Part shown: positions 22,165-32,480 of the stretch, piece after piece
Numbering within the stretch: the stretch's first letter is position 1
Layout of the letters: each line of letters opens with the position of its first letter
Origin: Stictocephala bisonia
Taxonomy: Eukaryota > Arthropoda > Insecta > Hemiptera > Membracidae
Assembly (NCBI GenBank): GCA_035578905.1
Contig: JAQJVL010000157.1
Location: 1,488,001 to 1,552,000 of the forward strand
Direction of reading: 5' to 3'
Length of the DNA stretch: 64,000 bases
The notes under the pieces: model-generated
What the model was told of the DNA's origin: nothing
What the model saw: the letters and a program-made list of their open reading frames with translations, nothing else
The model's database searches: none
Program-made: the position numbers and the translations under genes

Positions 22165-22385
22165 TATACACATACGGTGGTACTAACCCACTCCCATATA
22201 CGTACAGTGTTAATGACCCCCCCCCCATATACGTATTGTAGTGCTGACCCACCCGCCCACCCATATACGTACAGTGTTACTGACCCACCCGCCCACCCAC
22301 ATACGTACAGTGTTACTGAACCACCCGCCCGCCCATATACATACGGTGGTACGAACCCACCCATATACGTACAGTGGTACCATAT
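22165..22385. repeat. Minisatellite, about 36-bp unit, six copies
   Basis: Units contain CATATACGTACAGTGTTACTG followed by a C-rich CCCACCCGCCCACC segment. Copies start near 22195, 22228, 22261, 22297, 22333 and 22361; lengths vary by a few bases and later units are shorter. The array ends at ACCATATATGGGTACCACTG, itself an inverted motif. Open frames through the array are artefacts of the repeat. Confidence 0.85.
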
Positions 22386-22510
22386 ATGGGTACCACTGCA
22401 GCACAGTGACACACCTGCGAGAGTAACATAAGTAGCGGCAGAAGAACGTGTGCCTTTGTTCGCTTTGTTTACACCGCAGATGTAGGCCGAGTTGTTGCTA
22501 TACTTAAACC

Positions 22511-22762
22511 ATGGCACACCGTGCTCCTACTCAGTCCAACCAGGCTTGATCATATCAAAACCAAAACGAGAGTCGACAGCCGATAACTGATCCGACAAAA
22601 TCGGCTTATCAAACGTATTACGAGAGAATGTTTTTAGAAGGAAGAAACCCCGAACAAAGCAAATTTGTTTCATCTAGTACGTGGACAACGGGTGACACTA
22701 GATCGAATAGGAATCAAACTCATCCTGAACATGGAGGTGAATATGTGCAAGATCCAAAAGTA
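22511..22762 (+). other. Candidate coding fragment truncated by a LINE tail
   Basis: ATG at 22511 in a good context (AAACCATGG) opens MAHRAPTQSNQA. After one TGA the same frame continues with SYQNQNESRQPITDPTK, AYQTYYERMFLEGRNPEQ and THPEHGGEYVQDPK before the LINE tail at 22763. The Gln/Ser/Thr composition looks protein-like rather than random. I recognise no family. It may be a host exon or pseudogene cut by the LINE insertion. Confidence 0.3.
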
Positions 22763-23095
22763 TCATCATCAATCAATCAATCAAAAATCTTTATTCATAA
22801 TCTGCACATAATTTGTACATTGAATAGTGTCATTTACATCATAATACTATCATATACAGTTATTGCTTAGTAATAGATAATATTTACAGCAATTTAGGTT
22901 AAGTTGAAATACAAACATTTATAACAAATCAATTTATAGAAGTATCAGATTAAATTTCCTTTATTTATTTATTTCCCCACGCATATGTCAAAGTAATAAC
23001 TAACCAGCACTTTCATAAAAGTCCTTCAACGAATAAACTGCTTTTGAAGATATCAAGTTTTTTAATTTTGTTTTAAAATACTTGTTATCCACGAA
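22763..23095 (-). mobile_element. LINE 3' end, antisense, with (TGAT)n tail
   Basis: On the minus strand a decayed ORF2 end (VDNKYFKTKLKNLISSKAVY, then SLKDFYES) is followed by an AT-rich UTR, ATGAATAAAGATTTTTGAT and a short TGAT repeat at 22764-22785. This is a 5'-truncated non-LTR insertion. Confidence 0.7.
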
Positions 23096-24203
23096 AGAGA
23101 AAGGAATTTATTAGTTACGTACCGTATAGTTAACATCAATGAATTAACTTATTTTAATTTTACATTTTATTATTTATTGTTATTATTCTACCAACATTCA
23201 ATAACCTACATTTATATATAATGTTTAATATTCATTATTAGTATACCTACAATAATGAACTAAATTGTTACTCATGCAGATTGTCGAATACGTAACATTT
23301 TTGTATGTAGTACGTAGCTTATGTTTATTATAATATCTTTTCCTGTTTATCTGTAGAAACTTGCTAAGTAAGTTTATTGAGGTTTTAAACAAAGCAGTTG
23401 GCATTTTCTTCTCAAATATGTGTTTTATTGATATATTAAATAAGTTATGTGAACCTACTGTCGACTTGACGTAAAGTTAAGGCCCGACCCCACTTGTACC
23501 GGCCGTTGACATGCTATATTTAGAATATGAACTGTACGAATACAAAAAATTAAAATCATATAAAACGTGTTAAACGTGCCATAATTAAGTAACATCTGTG
23601 TCGAAATTTAAATACAACGAAAAAATGTATTTGGGCAGATACAGGTTAAACAGAAAATTTGTAGGCTATTATTTATATTAAAAAAAATTTAGAGGCTACG
23701 TACTAATTTGTGAATTATTACAAATGTAATTCTAGGCAGGGTGAATGAACTTAATCCTCAAGGTGGCAGTTACTTTATCCTAAAATGACAGGTGATTTTT
23801 GACTGATTTGCTCAGGTTGAAACCAACTTATATTTGGTATCAATATGTTCACAACTGTATGGGCTATCATATAATTAATATACAAAACATAAGGATATTT
23901 TTTTTACGGCATGTTACATTTACAAATTTGTTTTTATAAATTGAGAAAAGGGGGTTACCCCTTGGAAACAATGTTGTGATTGTAAAATAAGAATTGTGAG
24001 ATAGCCAAAATGTTATCTAGTTTCAAGAAATGTAGTATACATTTTATACCATAAAGCAAAAATAAATTTACTGTAAATGTATTGATGCAAACAGTATAGA
24101 AAACTGAAAATTGGTTACTGCAGATATACTATCCTAAAATATTTCCTTAACATTTTGTATAAACATTAGAGAGTTTATCTACATACCAAAATTTAGCTAA
24201 AGA
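23096..24203. other. Unassigned AT-rich stretch
   Basis: No gene, repeat boundary or RNA could be identified. Confidence 0.5.
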
Positions 24204-24369
24204 CTATCTTATCAAATATACCAAATAAATACTTTCATCACTCTCATAATAATCTTGAGGCTCATAGTCATCACTGCTCCCCAAAGAAAAATCTAACAAC
24301 CCCCCAATATCAGAAGGGTCATCATCTGATGACAATTCGTCCTGTAGCAAGTCCCGAATATCCCCAGAC
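24204..24369 (-). other. Possible exon encoding an acidic segment
   Basis: After a plausible acceptor (TGCTTGATAG), the minus strand encodes SGDIRDLLQDELSSDDDP, then GGLLDFSLGSSDDYEP and YYESDES, and stops at 24204-24206. Such acidic stretches occur at piggyBac N-termini and in many host proteins. It is not linked in phase to the KICS2 exons and its identity is unknown. Confidence 0.3.
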
Positions 24370-24560
24370 CTATCAAGCAGATTATTAGATATCTAAACTA
24401 ATGAATAATAAGATTAATTACCAATGTATAACCATGATAATATACATAGCAGAACTTGCATACAATGGAATCACTCTTAACAGAGGCCCATCATGGTTTT
24501 AGCGAAACCAGGATTGTTTGGGATCTTACATGACGTTTTCACGCTAGTTTAGCTGTATCA

Positions 24561-25058
24561 CTTATCCATTTCACCTGGCCCATAGCTGGGGGGGGTTAAA
24601 GCGCTTTTACGGACCCAATGCTCCCCCCACCAGATGACCAGGATTTTGACTGCCTCAGCCACAATCTGTAAGAGCTCTTCAACGCAGTCCTAGAGACACG
24701 CTTTAAAAAGTCATTTAGAGAATTTCTTCCCATTCCAGAAGAACTCAGGGGACCACTCATAGAGAAAAAGCCTTCCACATAATCCTTGGGGGCATACACG
24801 CTTCTCCCAGCATAACCCAGTCATGATGTATAGGCAATTCTTGAGCATGAACAACTGCCTTCATTTCTTCTTCCTCATCTATTAAGGCTCTCATCTTTCC
24901 CACCTCCGTCTTATTCCTTAACCGTTTCCAGCCTAATCCTTCTCTGTGCTGACTGATACCCCGCATGAATCTATCCTTAAATGTAACCTGCTCCTGTAAA
25001 GGTTGTAGATCCATTCGGGATACTGACGTTGCCTCACCTACATCTGCATCCTTAATAA
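24561..25058 (-). pseudogene. Unidentified protein-like segment, one or two frameshifts
   Basis: Following a possible acceptor (GTTTATTAAG) the minus strand reads DADVGEATSVSRMDLQPLQE, RFMRGISQHREGLGWKRLRN, LIDEEEEMKAVVHAQELP and HHDWVMLGEAC. The frame then shifts at about 24788 into APKDYVEGFFSMSGPLSSSG. A further shift near 24680 may lead to ELLQIVAEAVKILVIWWGEHW. Composition suggests a real former gene. It does not follow KICS2 exon 4 in phase and does not resemble that protein. I cannot name it. Confidence 0.35.
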
Positions 25059-25061
25059 ACA

Positions 25062-25620
25062 AAATAACCTTATTTTGTTTATATAGTTATAAACAAAATA
25101 AGAACGAACTTACACTATGAAAACATAGCCTAATATATTTTAATTATATTTCACTTTATATTATTATAAATATCACTACACATTACTCAATACACTCCGT
25201 ACTAAATACTGACAAAAATACAAACACTCTAAAACCAATATTTGCATAATAAACATTAGTAATAGCATAACACAATTAGGTAAATAGTGTCAATTTACCT
25301 GGCAAGATTGCAAATGCAGAATTATTCTGCTTGGCTTTGTTGACATTTCAATTAGTCGAATAAAATAGTCGAAACGAGATATTAATATTATATTGCATAT
25401 CACTGTAACCGACAACTAATGTAGAATCTATCAATATCAAAACCTTTCTCGTAAACTGGTCAGGTGTGTTACATAATAACAGTTGTTTGTGGCCATGCGC
25501 CATCAATGGATAACCACCAACTACCACTACAGAAACACAATCTATTGACAGATAACCGCGCTCTGCCAACACAAGGTTTAAGTACTTATACATTTATATC
25601 AAAGTTGTACAACTGATAAC
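25062..25620. other. Unassigned stretch beside KICS2 exon 4
   Basis: It is mostly AT-rich. An open minus-strand frame at 25348-25593 has a hydrophobic middle (SIDCVSVVVVGGYPLMAHG) but no recognisable family and no splice context. Confidence 0.4.
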
Positions 25621-25761
25621 CTGATGGCAGTCTTCAAGGCAGTAAGTGCTACATGGGTCAAAGCCAGGGAATGAAGGTCCATTACAGCCTCCACCAGACT
25701 AAGCAGCTCTTCATACTTCATCAACTTGTTACTCATTCCCATTGCATACATCTTCTCATAT
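25621..25761 (-). CDS. KICS2: KICS2-like gene, exon 4 (internal)
   Basis: Minus strand: acceptor TTTTCTTAG, then ATATGAGAAGATG, ending CTGCCATCAG with donor GTTATC. Entering with one base (AT|A) from exon 3 it reads IYEKMYAMGMSNKLMKYEE, LLSLVEAVMDLHSLALTHV and ALTALKTAI. From memory, the human KICS2 protein has a DFYEKMY segment followed by EELVGLLDAIM at the corresponding place. The exon ends with two bases of a codon. I searched downstream for the continuation (in vertebrates a region rich in LE, CHLL and WKFLP) and did not find it within the window. Confidence 0.72.
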
Positions 25762-25955
25762 CTAAGAAAACAAAATCAAACGGCTAAAACTATATTTTAT
25801 TTACACTTAATAGATTTATAATGAGACACTAATGAACTATTTCTTTTAATATAATGAGTGAACATTCTTTCCATTGTACCTTATTTGTAAACTCAAAAAA
25901 TCTTTTAAATGGGTTTCACTTTATTTGAACCTTACAACTTTGACGTCTGTTTTAA

Positions 25956-27092
25956 CACATTCAATGCTGAAATTTCGCCAAGAAGGGAACTCCCATGCTG
26001 AAATGTTGTTTGCATTTTCACTTAACTTTAGGTTTATAATCATGGCAAAGAGCAATTCCATGTGTCAACGAAAGTGATATCACATTTTCTGCCATGTTTG
26101 CAGGCACGCCTGCCGTCCGCATGTAGCCCCGCTATTCCTTCACAATAATTTTGAAAACACACTTAAAAAAAAAGCACAAATTTTTTGAAATGATAGTATC
26201 TAATAACACATTTAAAATTTGCAATAAAAGACAATAAAAAATGACAAAACATTAATATTTACAGTCCTCCCAACCAACCCATGTCAAAATGTTTATTCTT
26301 GGATTGGTGTATGGAATTGATCAAAACAGCCTGGAAAACATAAACCAGGTGATTCAGAGCACTATTTACATACACATACAGTCATTTTTCTAATATTATT
26401 AGCAGTACAAACTCGGCATCATTTTGCCAATCTTCTATCGGGCCTGTCTTTCCTCCTGATTTCTATCTTTGTTGGCTCATGGGGGAATATTTCTCCGTAT
26501 CACTGGCCTTTCAGGTTCTGGTATATCTGGCAACAAGATTTCCACAACTGAAAGACTAAAGACTTAGAAGGGCATTTTACTTTTACCTTGGGCAGTTCTG
26601 ACCTCATTTAATAAGTAATGTGCATTTATCAAGAGCATTTGGAGAGTATGGGCAAAAATCTTCTTGTACCATCTCAACGTCTTCCGTTCGCAAGGATAGT
26701 AACTTTGCATCTGATCGGATCTCCTGATTTTCATCGTCTAACACATTTCTAGATCGTGTTCGAGGCATAGATGCACCCGATGACAAACCATTAAGTCCCG
26801 GTATATCCATTATAATAATTAAAAATCAACACATTACAATAAAATACACTAATAAATAAAAATAACTGTACATACACTAAAAATTTAGCAATCCGGAAAT
26901 GGACAGTTAAATACTAACGCAACACACCTTTGTGAACTATAACTCACCTTACATCCATCACTAACTATAACTAAAGGAACTATAACTGAACACTAAAGGA
27001 AAACAACAAGGACGTGGCAGCAGGCGCGCTTGCCATGCCCATGCCACGCCATCCACTCATGGCAGGCACACCTTCTGTCCACAGCGAATGTG
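25956..27092 (-). mobile_element. piggyBac element E, internally deleted
   Basis: TTAA at 25952-25955 and 27093-27096 bracket inverted ends CACATTCAATGCTG and CACATTCGCTGTGG. These resemble the ends of piggyBac D (CACGTTCGCTGCGG), so the two are related families. At 1137 bp it keeps only the ends of a transposase gene. It lies in KICS2 intron 3. Confidence 0.85.
26290..26810 (-). pseudogene. piggyBac E transposase with catalytic core deleted
   Basis: The start MDIPGLNGLSSGASMPRTRS (ATG 26810-26808) runs for about 35 codons. It then joins, out of frame, a C-terminal region reading TLRWYKKIFAHTLQMLLINA (near 26690-26630), LPDIPEPERPVIRRN, and a terminal zinc-finger end GLCFPGCFDQFHTPIQE near 26290-26345. 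The parallel piggyBac D region reads TLRWYKKLFFHTLHMLLMNS. The block holding all three catalytic Asp residues is absent, leaving a deletion derivative that could be moved only in trans. Confidence 0.75.
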
Positions 27093-27096
27093 TTAA

Positions 27097-27630
27097 CCCA
27101 TTTAAAGGTATTCACAGCTAACTGTTCCAAAGACGCCATTACAAAGTTCTGTAATTATAGTTTTGATCCAAGTGTCCTGGAATACCTTATGAACGAAACT
27201 CCCACATCTAAATCAACCATCAGAATGTTAGAGAATTTTTCAGCTTTCATGGTTTAGTTAGATAATGCTTTCATATTTATGAGAAAATTGTTCAGAAAAT
27301 ATTGTAAAGCAAACGATCTAACACAAAATTGTACAGCACCAGATATGACCTGTCGGAGAGACATGTACAAATCCTAAAATCTATGAACCAGGGGGCAGGT
27401 TAAATTTATTCTCCTTGTAATAAAAATATGAAATAGTAAATATCAAATTTAAGAAGCTGACATAGCAGATTTATTTAGTGTGACAGGACACACATTTTTT
27501 ATATTTAAATAATAAAAATTTAATTCCTATAGGAAAATGTCACAAAGAATCACTGAGAGAGTCGTCGTGATTGGTACTTATTTTGTTGTGGTCCTGACCT
27601 TGAAAAAGACCATGTGAGTCCTGATAATAT
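27097..27630. other. Intronic stretch, nothing recognised
   Basis: AT-rich intron 3 sequence between piggyBac E and a MITE. The open frame at 27030-27257 begins inside the element end and has no recognisable content. Confidence 0.5.
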
Positions 27631-27634
27631 TTAA

Positions 27635-27921
27635 CATGTTCACTGCGGGAAACACGCTTGTGCGTCAAGTTGACCTAGTGCTGTGTGTGGACGATGCACT
27701 TGTTTATCATGGACTAAAATAGCTGATAACCGCCAATCACTAGTTTATTGTTGTGTTCAATTTTATTGCTTACAGTACATTTGTGTTTGGAGGTTATGTA
27801 ACTTTTGAGTTGTACTCGATTTTAGTTTTGAGTTTTTATTATTTTTTAGATAGTATTAAAAAATGACGCACATAGTTTCAGCATATATTAACGCCCCTTG
27901 ATTAGATCAGCAGTGAACATG
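27635..27921. mobile_element. piggyBac-type MITE, 287 bp
   Basis: TTAA at 27631-27634 is followed by CATGTTCACTGCGGG. The other end is GCAGTGAACATG followed by TTTA (27922-27925), a one-base decay of TTAA. The 12-bp inverted repeat CATGTTCACTGC is perfect and resembles the ends of piggyBac D and E. There is no coding capacity. It sits 75 bp from KICS2 exon 3. Confidence 0.7.
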
Positions 27922-27996
27922 TTTATTTATTCCACACTAATCTAAAAACATTTGTTTTTGTACTTTTAAAAGCACATTTGTTAGTAAATGACTTAC

Positions 27997-28133
27997 ATAT
28001 CTATTAACTGTGTCCGAGCACTAATGTAGCGACATAATTGAGATGCCACTGAAGCCATTTCATCTCCTGCACAAGTTTCTTCCAGGCGGGTTAATTCAGT
28101 TCGCAATCCATCATACATCGTGCGTACAGAATT
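27997..28133 (-). CDS. KICS2: KICS2-like gene, exon 3 (internal)
   Basis: Minus strand: acceptor TTTGTTCAG, then AATTCTGTACGC, ending with GATAT and the consensus donor GTAAGT. It reads NSVRTMYDGLRTELTRLEE, TCAGDEMASVASQLCRYISA and RTQLID, then two bases of the next codon. The human protein, as I recall it, has DSIRTIYTSLHNELKK here and [23 protein letters not shown] further on, a good match in order and spacing. Phases with exons 2 (0) and 4 (+2) agree. No stop interrupts it. Confidence 0.75.
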
Positions 28134-28860
28134 CTGAACAAAGTTAGTTAGTTCTCATGAATTATTATTTATTACTATTTAGCATCATAAGTTCTGTTTT
28201 AACTAAGAATCTATAGATTCCATTCATGTATAATTTTTGACTATACAATAAAATTGAAACCTATACGGAGGAGAATCAAATTTGCATTATTGATTTTCAC
28301 AAGTAAAATATCAAGACATTAGACAACATTTGTGTGTTACAACAGATGTGTTACAACATCTAACAAACTTATGATCTCTCATAAAAATAACCTTATGATT
28401 TATGTGTTTCAAATTCGAATAAAATTCACCTGTCAATATTCGGGCTGCTGAGAGCCATGGTTCGCCCGAACCAAAACATATGAAGGACCTACCTCATATT
28501 GTAATCATTTTTTTACCACCATACTCTTTGTATTCTAATAAAATGAGTGTAATAACTAATTAGGTTCTAATATTTTGCTAAAGAACCATAATACTCATGC
28601 CGGATGAGAGGGGAAGGGGCCAAATCCCTGAGGGCCGGGCTCAGAGTGGGTCCAGCGATGGTAGAGTACTTACCACTAGTAAAATATAATACTGCTGTAG
28701 AACCAACAATTAAAATGTCAGATATTTTATAGGCCTCAATAGGAGATTCTAAAATTCGTTAAAAGTTCATGATGACATAAAAAAATAATAATATTTCGAC
28801 ACAGAGGATTTTATTCTGATCTGTGCACGGAGAAAAGGTTTCGCTTGTGCCCGTCGAGAT

Positions 28861-29059
28861 GTTCAACGGTTCCGATGAACGTAGAAATAAAATATTTTAC
28901 ATCAGTTTCCACTGAGAAGATCATTGACGCCAGTGTACGTATACCTGTCGGAAGGGTATGAGTTGTTGCCTGGAAGTGGAAGGACCGCCCAGACCATAAT
29001 CTTCTCAAAGGAAACCGGTGTAAAATATTTTGTTCCACGTTCATCAGATAGCGTTGAAC
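28861..29059. repeat. Foldback: about 62-bp inverted arms, 76-bp spacer
   Basis: Arms 28861-28921 and 28998-29059 are inverted copies. They share GTTCAACG, GATGAACGT, AAAATATTTTACA, GTTTCC and TGAGAAGAT at matching spacing. It lies inside the hAT element. The spacer includes a short CGTATACCTGTCGG region. I do not know the family. Confidence 0.75.
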
Positions 29060-29318
29060 ATTAAATATAAACGCTAAGGCATGTGAAGTCGGAAAACCTC
29101 AACCCAGCGCCTGTATGTGGGCCCCACCCCGCCAGCTATGCTTCTGCGCAGTTTTGCCAGACTTCAAACAATTATGGGGGTTAGAGGTTCAAATTATGGA
29201 GAAAACCATGAAAGTATCGTACATTTTTCAAAAAGGTAAATTGTCAATGTTTAGCCAAATTATCAGTAATTTTATAATCGGTGCTGATTTATTTTTGTCT
29301 TTTTGTTCAAACGGATGT

Positions 29319-30013
29319 TTTTTTTTTTTTTTTATTTCACATAACGTTTACATAATTTTACAAAATTTTATTTGTAAGTAAACAGGTGAAGAGTCAATGT
29401 CCTAAAAACTAAAACTATCCTAAAACTTATTCTAAAATTACATATCAATGATCAAAGAGTTATCACTTAAAAACTCTTCTACATCATAATATTCTTTCTG
29501 AATCAGGAAGTTTTTAACAATTTTTTTAAACTTAATAATATTTAGGATTTTTAGATTAGATGGAATTTTATTGTAATACTTTAGACCAATGTAATGAGGG
29601 GAATTTTCAAATAGTTTTAGCCTATGAATTGGATATTGGAGTTGTTCTCTGAATCTTGTGTTGTAAATATGGCTGTGGTGTTTATTTAAAATTAAATCTT
29701 TATTTTTATGTACAAATAATAAACATTTGAAAATATACATGGAAGGAAGTGTTAGAACATTCAGCTCTTTGAATACAGATCTGCATGATTGGTTATGGTC
29801 CATAAAAAGCATTGTTCGAATGTACGTCTTCTGAATTTTAAAAATCTTAAGAATATCGGTTGAGCTACCCCATAGTTCAAGACCATATTGGAGCAGGGAA
29901 CCAAAGCAAGCATGATACACTGTCATTCTAACACTCAGCTCCACAGTTCCTCTCAGAATATACATTTGGAAACATAAGGAACTTAATCTTTTACTCAGTT
30001 CTGTTACAGTACC
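29319..30013 (-). pseudogene. LINE ORF2 C-terminal fragment with poly(A), inside the hAT
   Basis: On the minus strand an open frame encodes VTELSKRLSSLCFQMYILRG, YGLELWGSSTDI, IYNTRFREQLQYPIHRLKLF and GLKYYNKIPSNLK, ending at 29438. This is the tail of a CR1/Jockey-type ORF2. A T15 run at 29319-29333 marks the 3' poly(A) end. It is a 5'-truncated copy beginning at about 30013, close to where the hAT transposase reading begins, and probably removed or displaced its N-terminus. Confidence 0.82.
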
Positions 30014-30089
30014 TTGGCACATTTGTGTGTTTTGATGGCATCAATTTGGGTAAAAATTCTGACACCAATAAATCACCACAGCCTATTAC

Positions 30090-30870
30090 TTCAAACCATG
30101 GATGTTACTATAGATGCTAAAATAAACAACATCCATGGTCTAATAGAAGACTTGCAATTACTACATAACAAATGGGACAACAACATCCACGGTCTAATAG
30201 AAGACTTGCAATCACTACATAACAAATGGGACACCATCTTGTCAGAGGCAAAACTTGTTGCCAATGCAAATGGAATTGATACAGATTTTCCTGAGAAAAG
30301 ATTGAGAAAAATAAAAACTGTTCATGCTGAAATGCCATCAGAAAACCCTGGGCAACTCAAGATGAGAAGTTCAAAGTAGAAGTTTTTTACGAAATAATAG
30401 ATAACCTAATCGGCAGTTTGACAACATGATCCTCTGCCCTACAAGAAATCAAGAAGAATTTTTCTTTTTTGTGGAAATATGGAGAAATAGAAGAAAAAAC
30501 TCTGGTAGATGATTCTATGAAATTGTCAAAGAAGTAAAGTAGTGATGTAACTAAAGAACTGGTAGAAGAAATGAAAAATACCTAAAAACCACATCTCAGA
30601 ACAATCTTTCCAAAGAAGCTCTAACACTCCTTGAACTTCTAAATAAGTTAGTGAAGTTAAAAATTGAAAATCTTTCCCAAATGTATGTGTAACATAAAGA
30701 ATATTTTGCTGCCTTCCAGTTTCTGTTGCCCGGGCAGAAAGATCTTATAGTGTCCTAAGTAAACAATAAATTGCTTAAGGTCCACAATGGATCAGCAAAG
30801 GTTGACCAATCTTGGAATTTATCAATTGAATCCAAACTGACTAGAAGCATTATTTTGACTCTGTAATTCA
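30090..30870 (+). pseudogene. hAT transposase (ZMYM-like), C-terminal half, decayed
   Basis: The pieces read MDVTIDAKINNIHGLIEDLQ, then FKVEVFYEIIDNLIGSL, KNFSFLW, RIFCCLPVSVARAERSYSVL and TNLGILSIESKL in different frames with several stops. LPVxVAxAERSFS followed by LRSTMxxxRLxxLxxLSIE is the signature of the hAT dimerisation domain. A 54-bp tandem duplication (30125-30178, 30179-30232) repeats NNIHGLIEDLQLLHNKWD. The catalytic N-terminal half is not visible; the LINE at 29319-30013 lies where it should be. Confidence 0.78.
30125..30232 (+). repeat. 54-bp tandem duplication in the hAT gene
   Basis: Two adjacent 54-bp units differ at about two positions and keep the reading frame, duplicating 18 codons. 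Confidence 0.9.
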
Positions 30871-31484
30871 AATATTTGCTGAAAACAGGCCAGAAAAGCG
30901 CTAATTTAACTATATTCTGGTAGTATTTTTCTGACTTATTTTACTTAGTAGCTAAAAAATTAGTCTGTTTTTACTCAGTTTATTGCTGGGTAGCCATGTT
31001 GAATGTAATAAAACATTACTATCCGTTCAACACGATTTAATCAATTTACATTTCCGCAACCACACAATATAGCCAATTAGTTAAGAACAAATTTAATGCA
31101 TACTCCTACTCCTAGTTCTTATTGTTTAAGTTTAATAAAATAAAATGATGTCGATGTAAAATGAAGAAATAAGCAAAATCAAGATAATTTATTAGGTTAT
31201 GAACAACAATAATGAACCATTCTGCTTATAAAGTTTTCATTTTTAGTCTCAAGGTTTAAGAGAATAATTTTTTTTAAATTAAAAAAATTAATCAAATTTG
31301 TGTTTACATAACCTATTTATTATAATTAAAAACAGCTTTTAATAAATAGAACAACAAAACTTGTTTAATTTGGCACTATGGCAAAACAGTCAGATCAGTA
31401 TTGAGCGTGCAAAGGGTTGGAGGGAGCCCTTGCCAGTGTTTTGCCCCAGGACCTGTCATGGCTCTTGGCGGCCCTGATAATACT

Positions 31485-32089
31485 TTACAAATTGCAAAAT
31501 ATACAGTTTTGATCTTGACCAATTATTGGTGTAACAGCTGAGAAAAATTCATCATTATTAATATTAGAACACACCTTAACCTGAAACTCTAACACCCTTT
31601 TAAGCTTTATAAATGTGTGTAGCATGAAACAAATCACATTACAAAACTACGAGCAAAGTAGTGTACAAATAAGTATGTCATAAATTGTCACATACTGTAT
31701 TATACATCAAGAGTGTAACTACATTTACCATTACAGTATGGAAAAAAATAAGCATAAACTCTTAATCCTAGAAGTGGCAAACATCGATTTTCAATGGTCA
31801 AAAGTTGTTTGTGTGATTTCAATCATCGGTATTCAACGGTCAAAACATATTTTTTCAAGCAGTTTCATTATATGTAAAATATTATAAAATTGCGTCATAA
31901 ATCATATCATCATGTTTTAAAAGTCAAACTTTATTACTTGTAACTTTGAGTGCCTTTGGAAGATCAGTGAATTACATAGCATTATTATAAAATAACATCG
32001 CTGGTCGAACAGCTGAGATTTCCGACTGTCAATCTGAGTCCGCACGTCAGCTGCTTCGAACTACTGGACATTGCATTAGTTTGTTGATG
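31485..32089. other. Intronic stretch, nothing recognised
   Basis: AT-rich. CATCGATTTTCAATGGTCAAAA and a similar CATCGGTATTCAACGGTCAAAA (about 31788 and 31824) form a short direct repeat. There is no gene. Confidence 0.5.
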
Positions 32090-32480
32090 ACATTGTTAGT
32101 AATTGAAATATGTTTATTTTTAGCCAGTTTATTTATAGCCAGTTTGGATTCAATTGATAACATTTCAAGATCGGTTAACCTTTGCTGACCCAATGATGAC
32201 CTTCCTTAAACAATTCTTTTCTCTCCTAAGGGCCTTAAATATGATCTGCCTGTGCAACAGAAACTGGCAGATGACAAAATATTCTTAATGCTTCACATCG
32301 ATTTGGAAAAAGATATGTGATTATTAATTTCACTAACTTGTTTGATAGTTTCAATGGGTTTAAGAGTTCATTATTATTCATTAATAAGATGCTGATCATC
32401 AAGATATAGGAGAATATGAGAGGCAAATGAGTGTGATGTGTGTAGATGAACAAGTGTAGTCATTGTTACTAACTAAGGTC
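32090..32480 (-). pseudogene. Second hAT transposase C-terminal remnant
   Basis: The minus strand encodes LLNPLKLSNKLVKLIITYLF and RIFCHLPVSVAQADHI (about 32300-32235). After decay, EMLSIESKLAINKL follows near 32175-32140. The motifs match those of the hAT copy at 30.7-30.9 kb closely, so the two belong to the same family in opposite orientations. No ends were identified. Confidence 0.7.

Larger units (their letters stand above)
28596..31476 (+). mobile_element. hAT element with 8-bp target duplication, nested insertions
   Basis: ATAATACT occurs exactly at 28588-28595 and 31477-31484. The left end begins CATGCCGGATGAGAGGGG; the inverted right end begins CAGGGCCGCCAAGAGCCATG. They share a CA start and GC-rich character with an imperfect inverted match. 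Eight-bp duplications and such ends fit hAT elements of the ZMYM-like group. A decayed transposase lies at 30.1-30.9 kb. A foldback repeat (28861-29059) and an antisense LINE (29319-30013) lie inside. The element occupies KICS2 intron 2. Confidence 0.7.

Noticed and set aside
22076..22517. Several open frames on both strands with repeated VYGWAGGS-like units
   Set aside because: They are produced by the 36-bp minisatellite; the repeating peptide is a consequence of the DNA repeat.
22547..22549. In-frame TGA as a selenocysteine codon in the candidate coding fragment
   Set aside because: There is no sign of a SECIS element or selenoprotein family, and the fragment is truncated. A simple stop or frame error is more likely.
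24561..25058. Segment as exon 5 of the KICS2-like gene
   Set aside because: Entering in the phase left by exon 4 meets a stop within five codons, and the content does not resemble the known protein.
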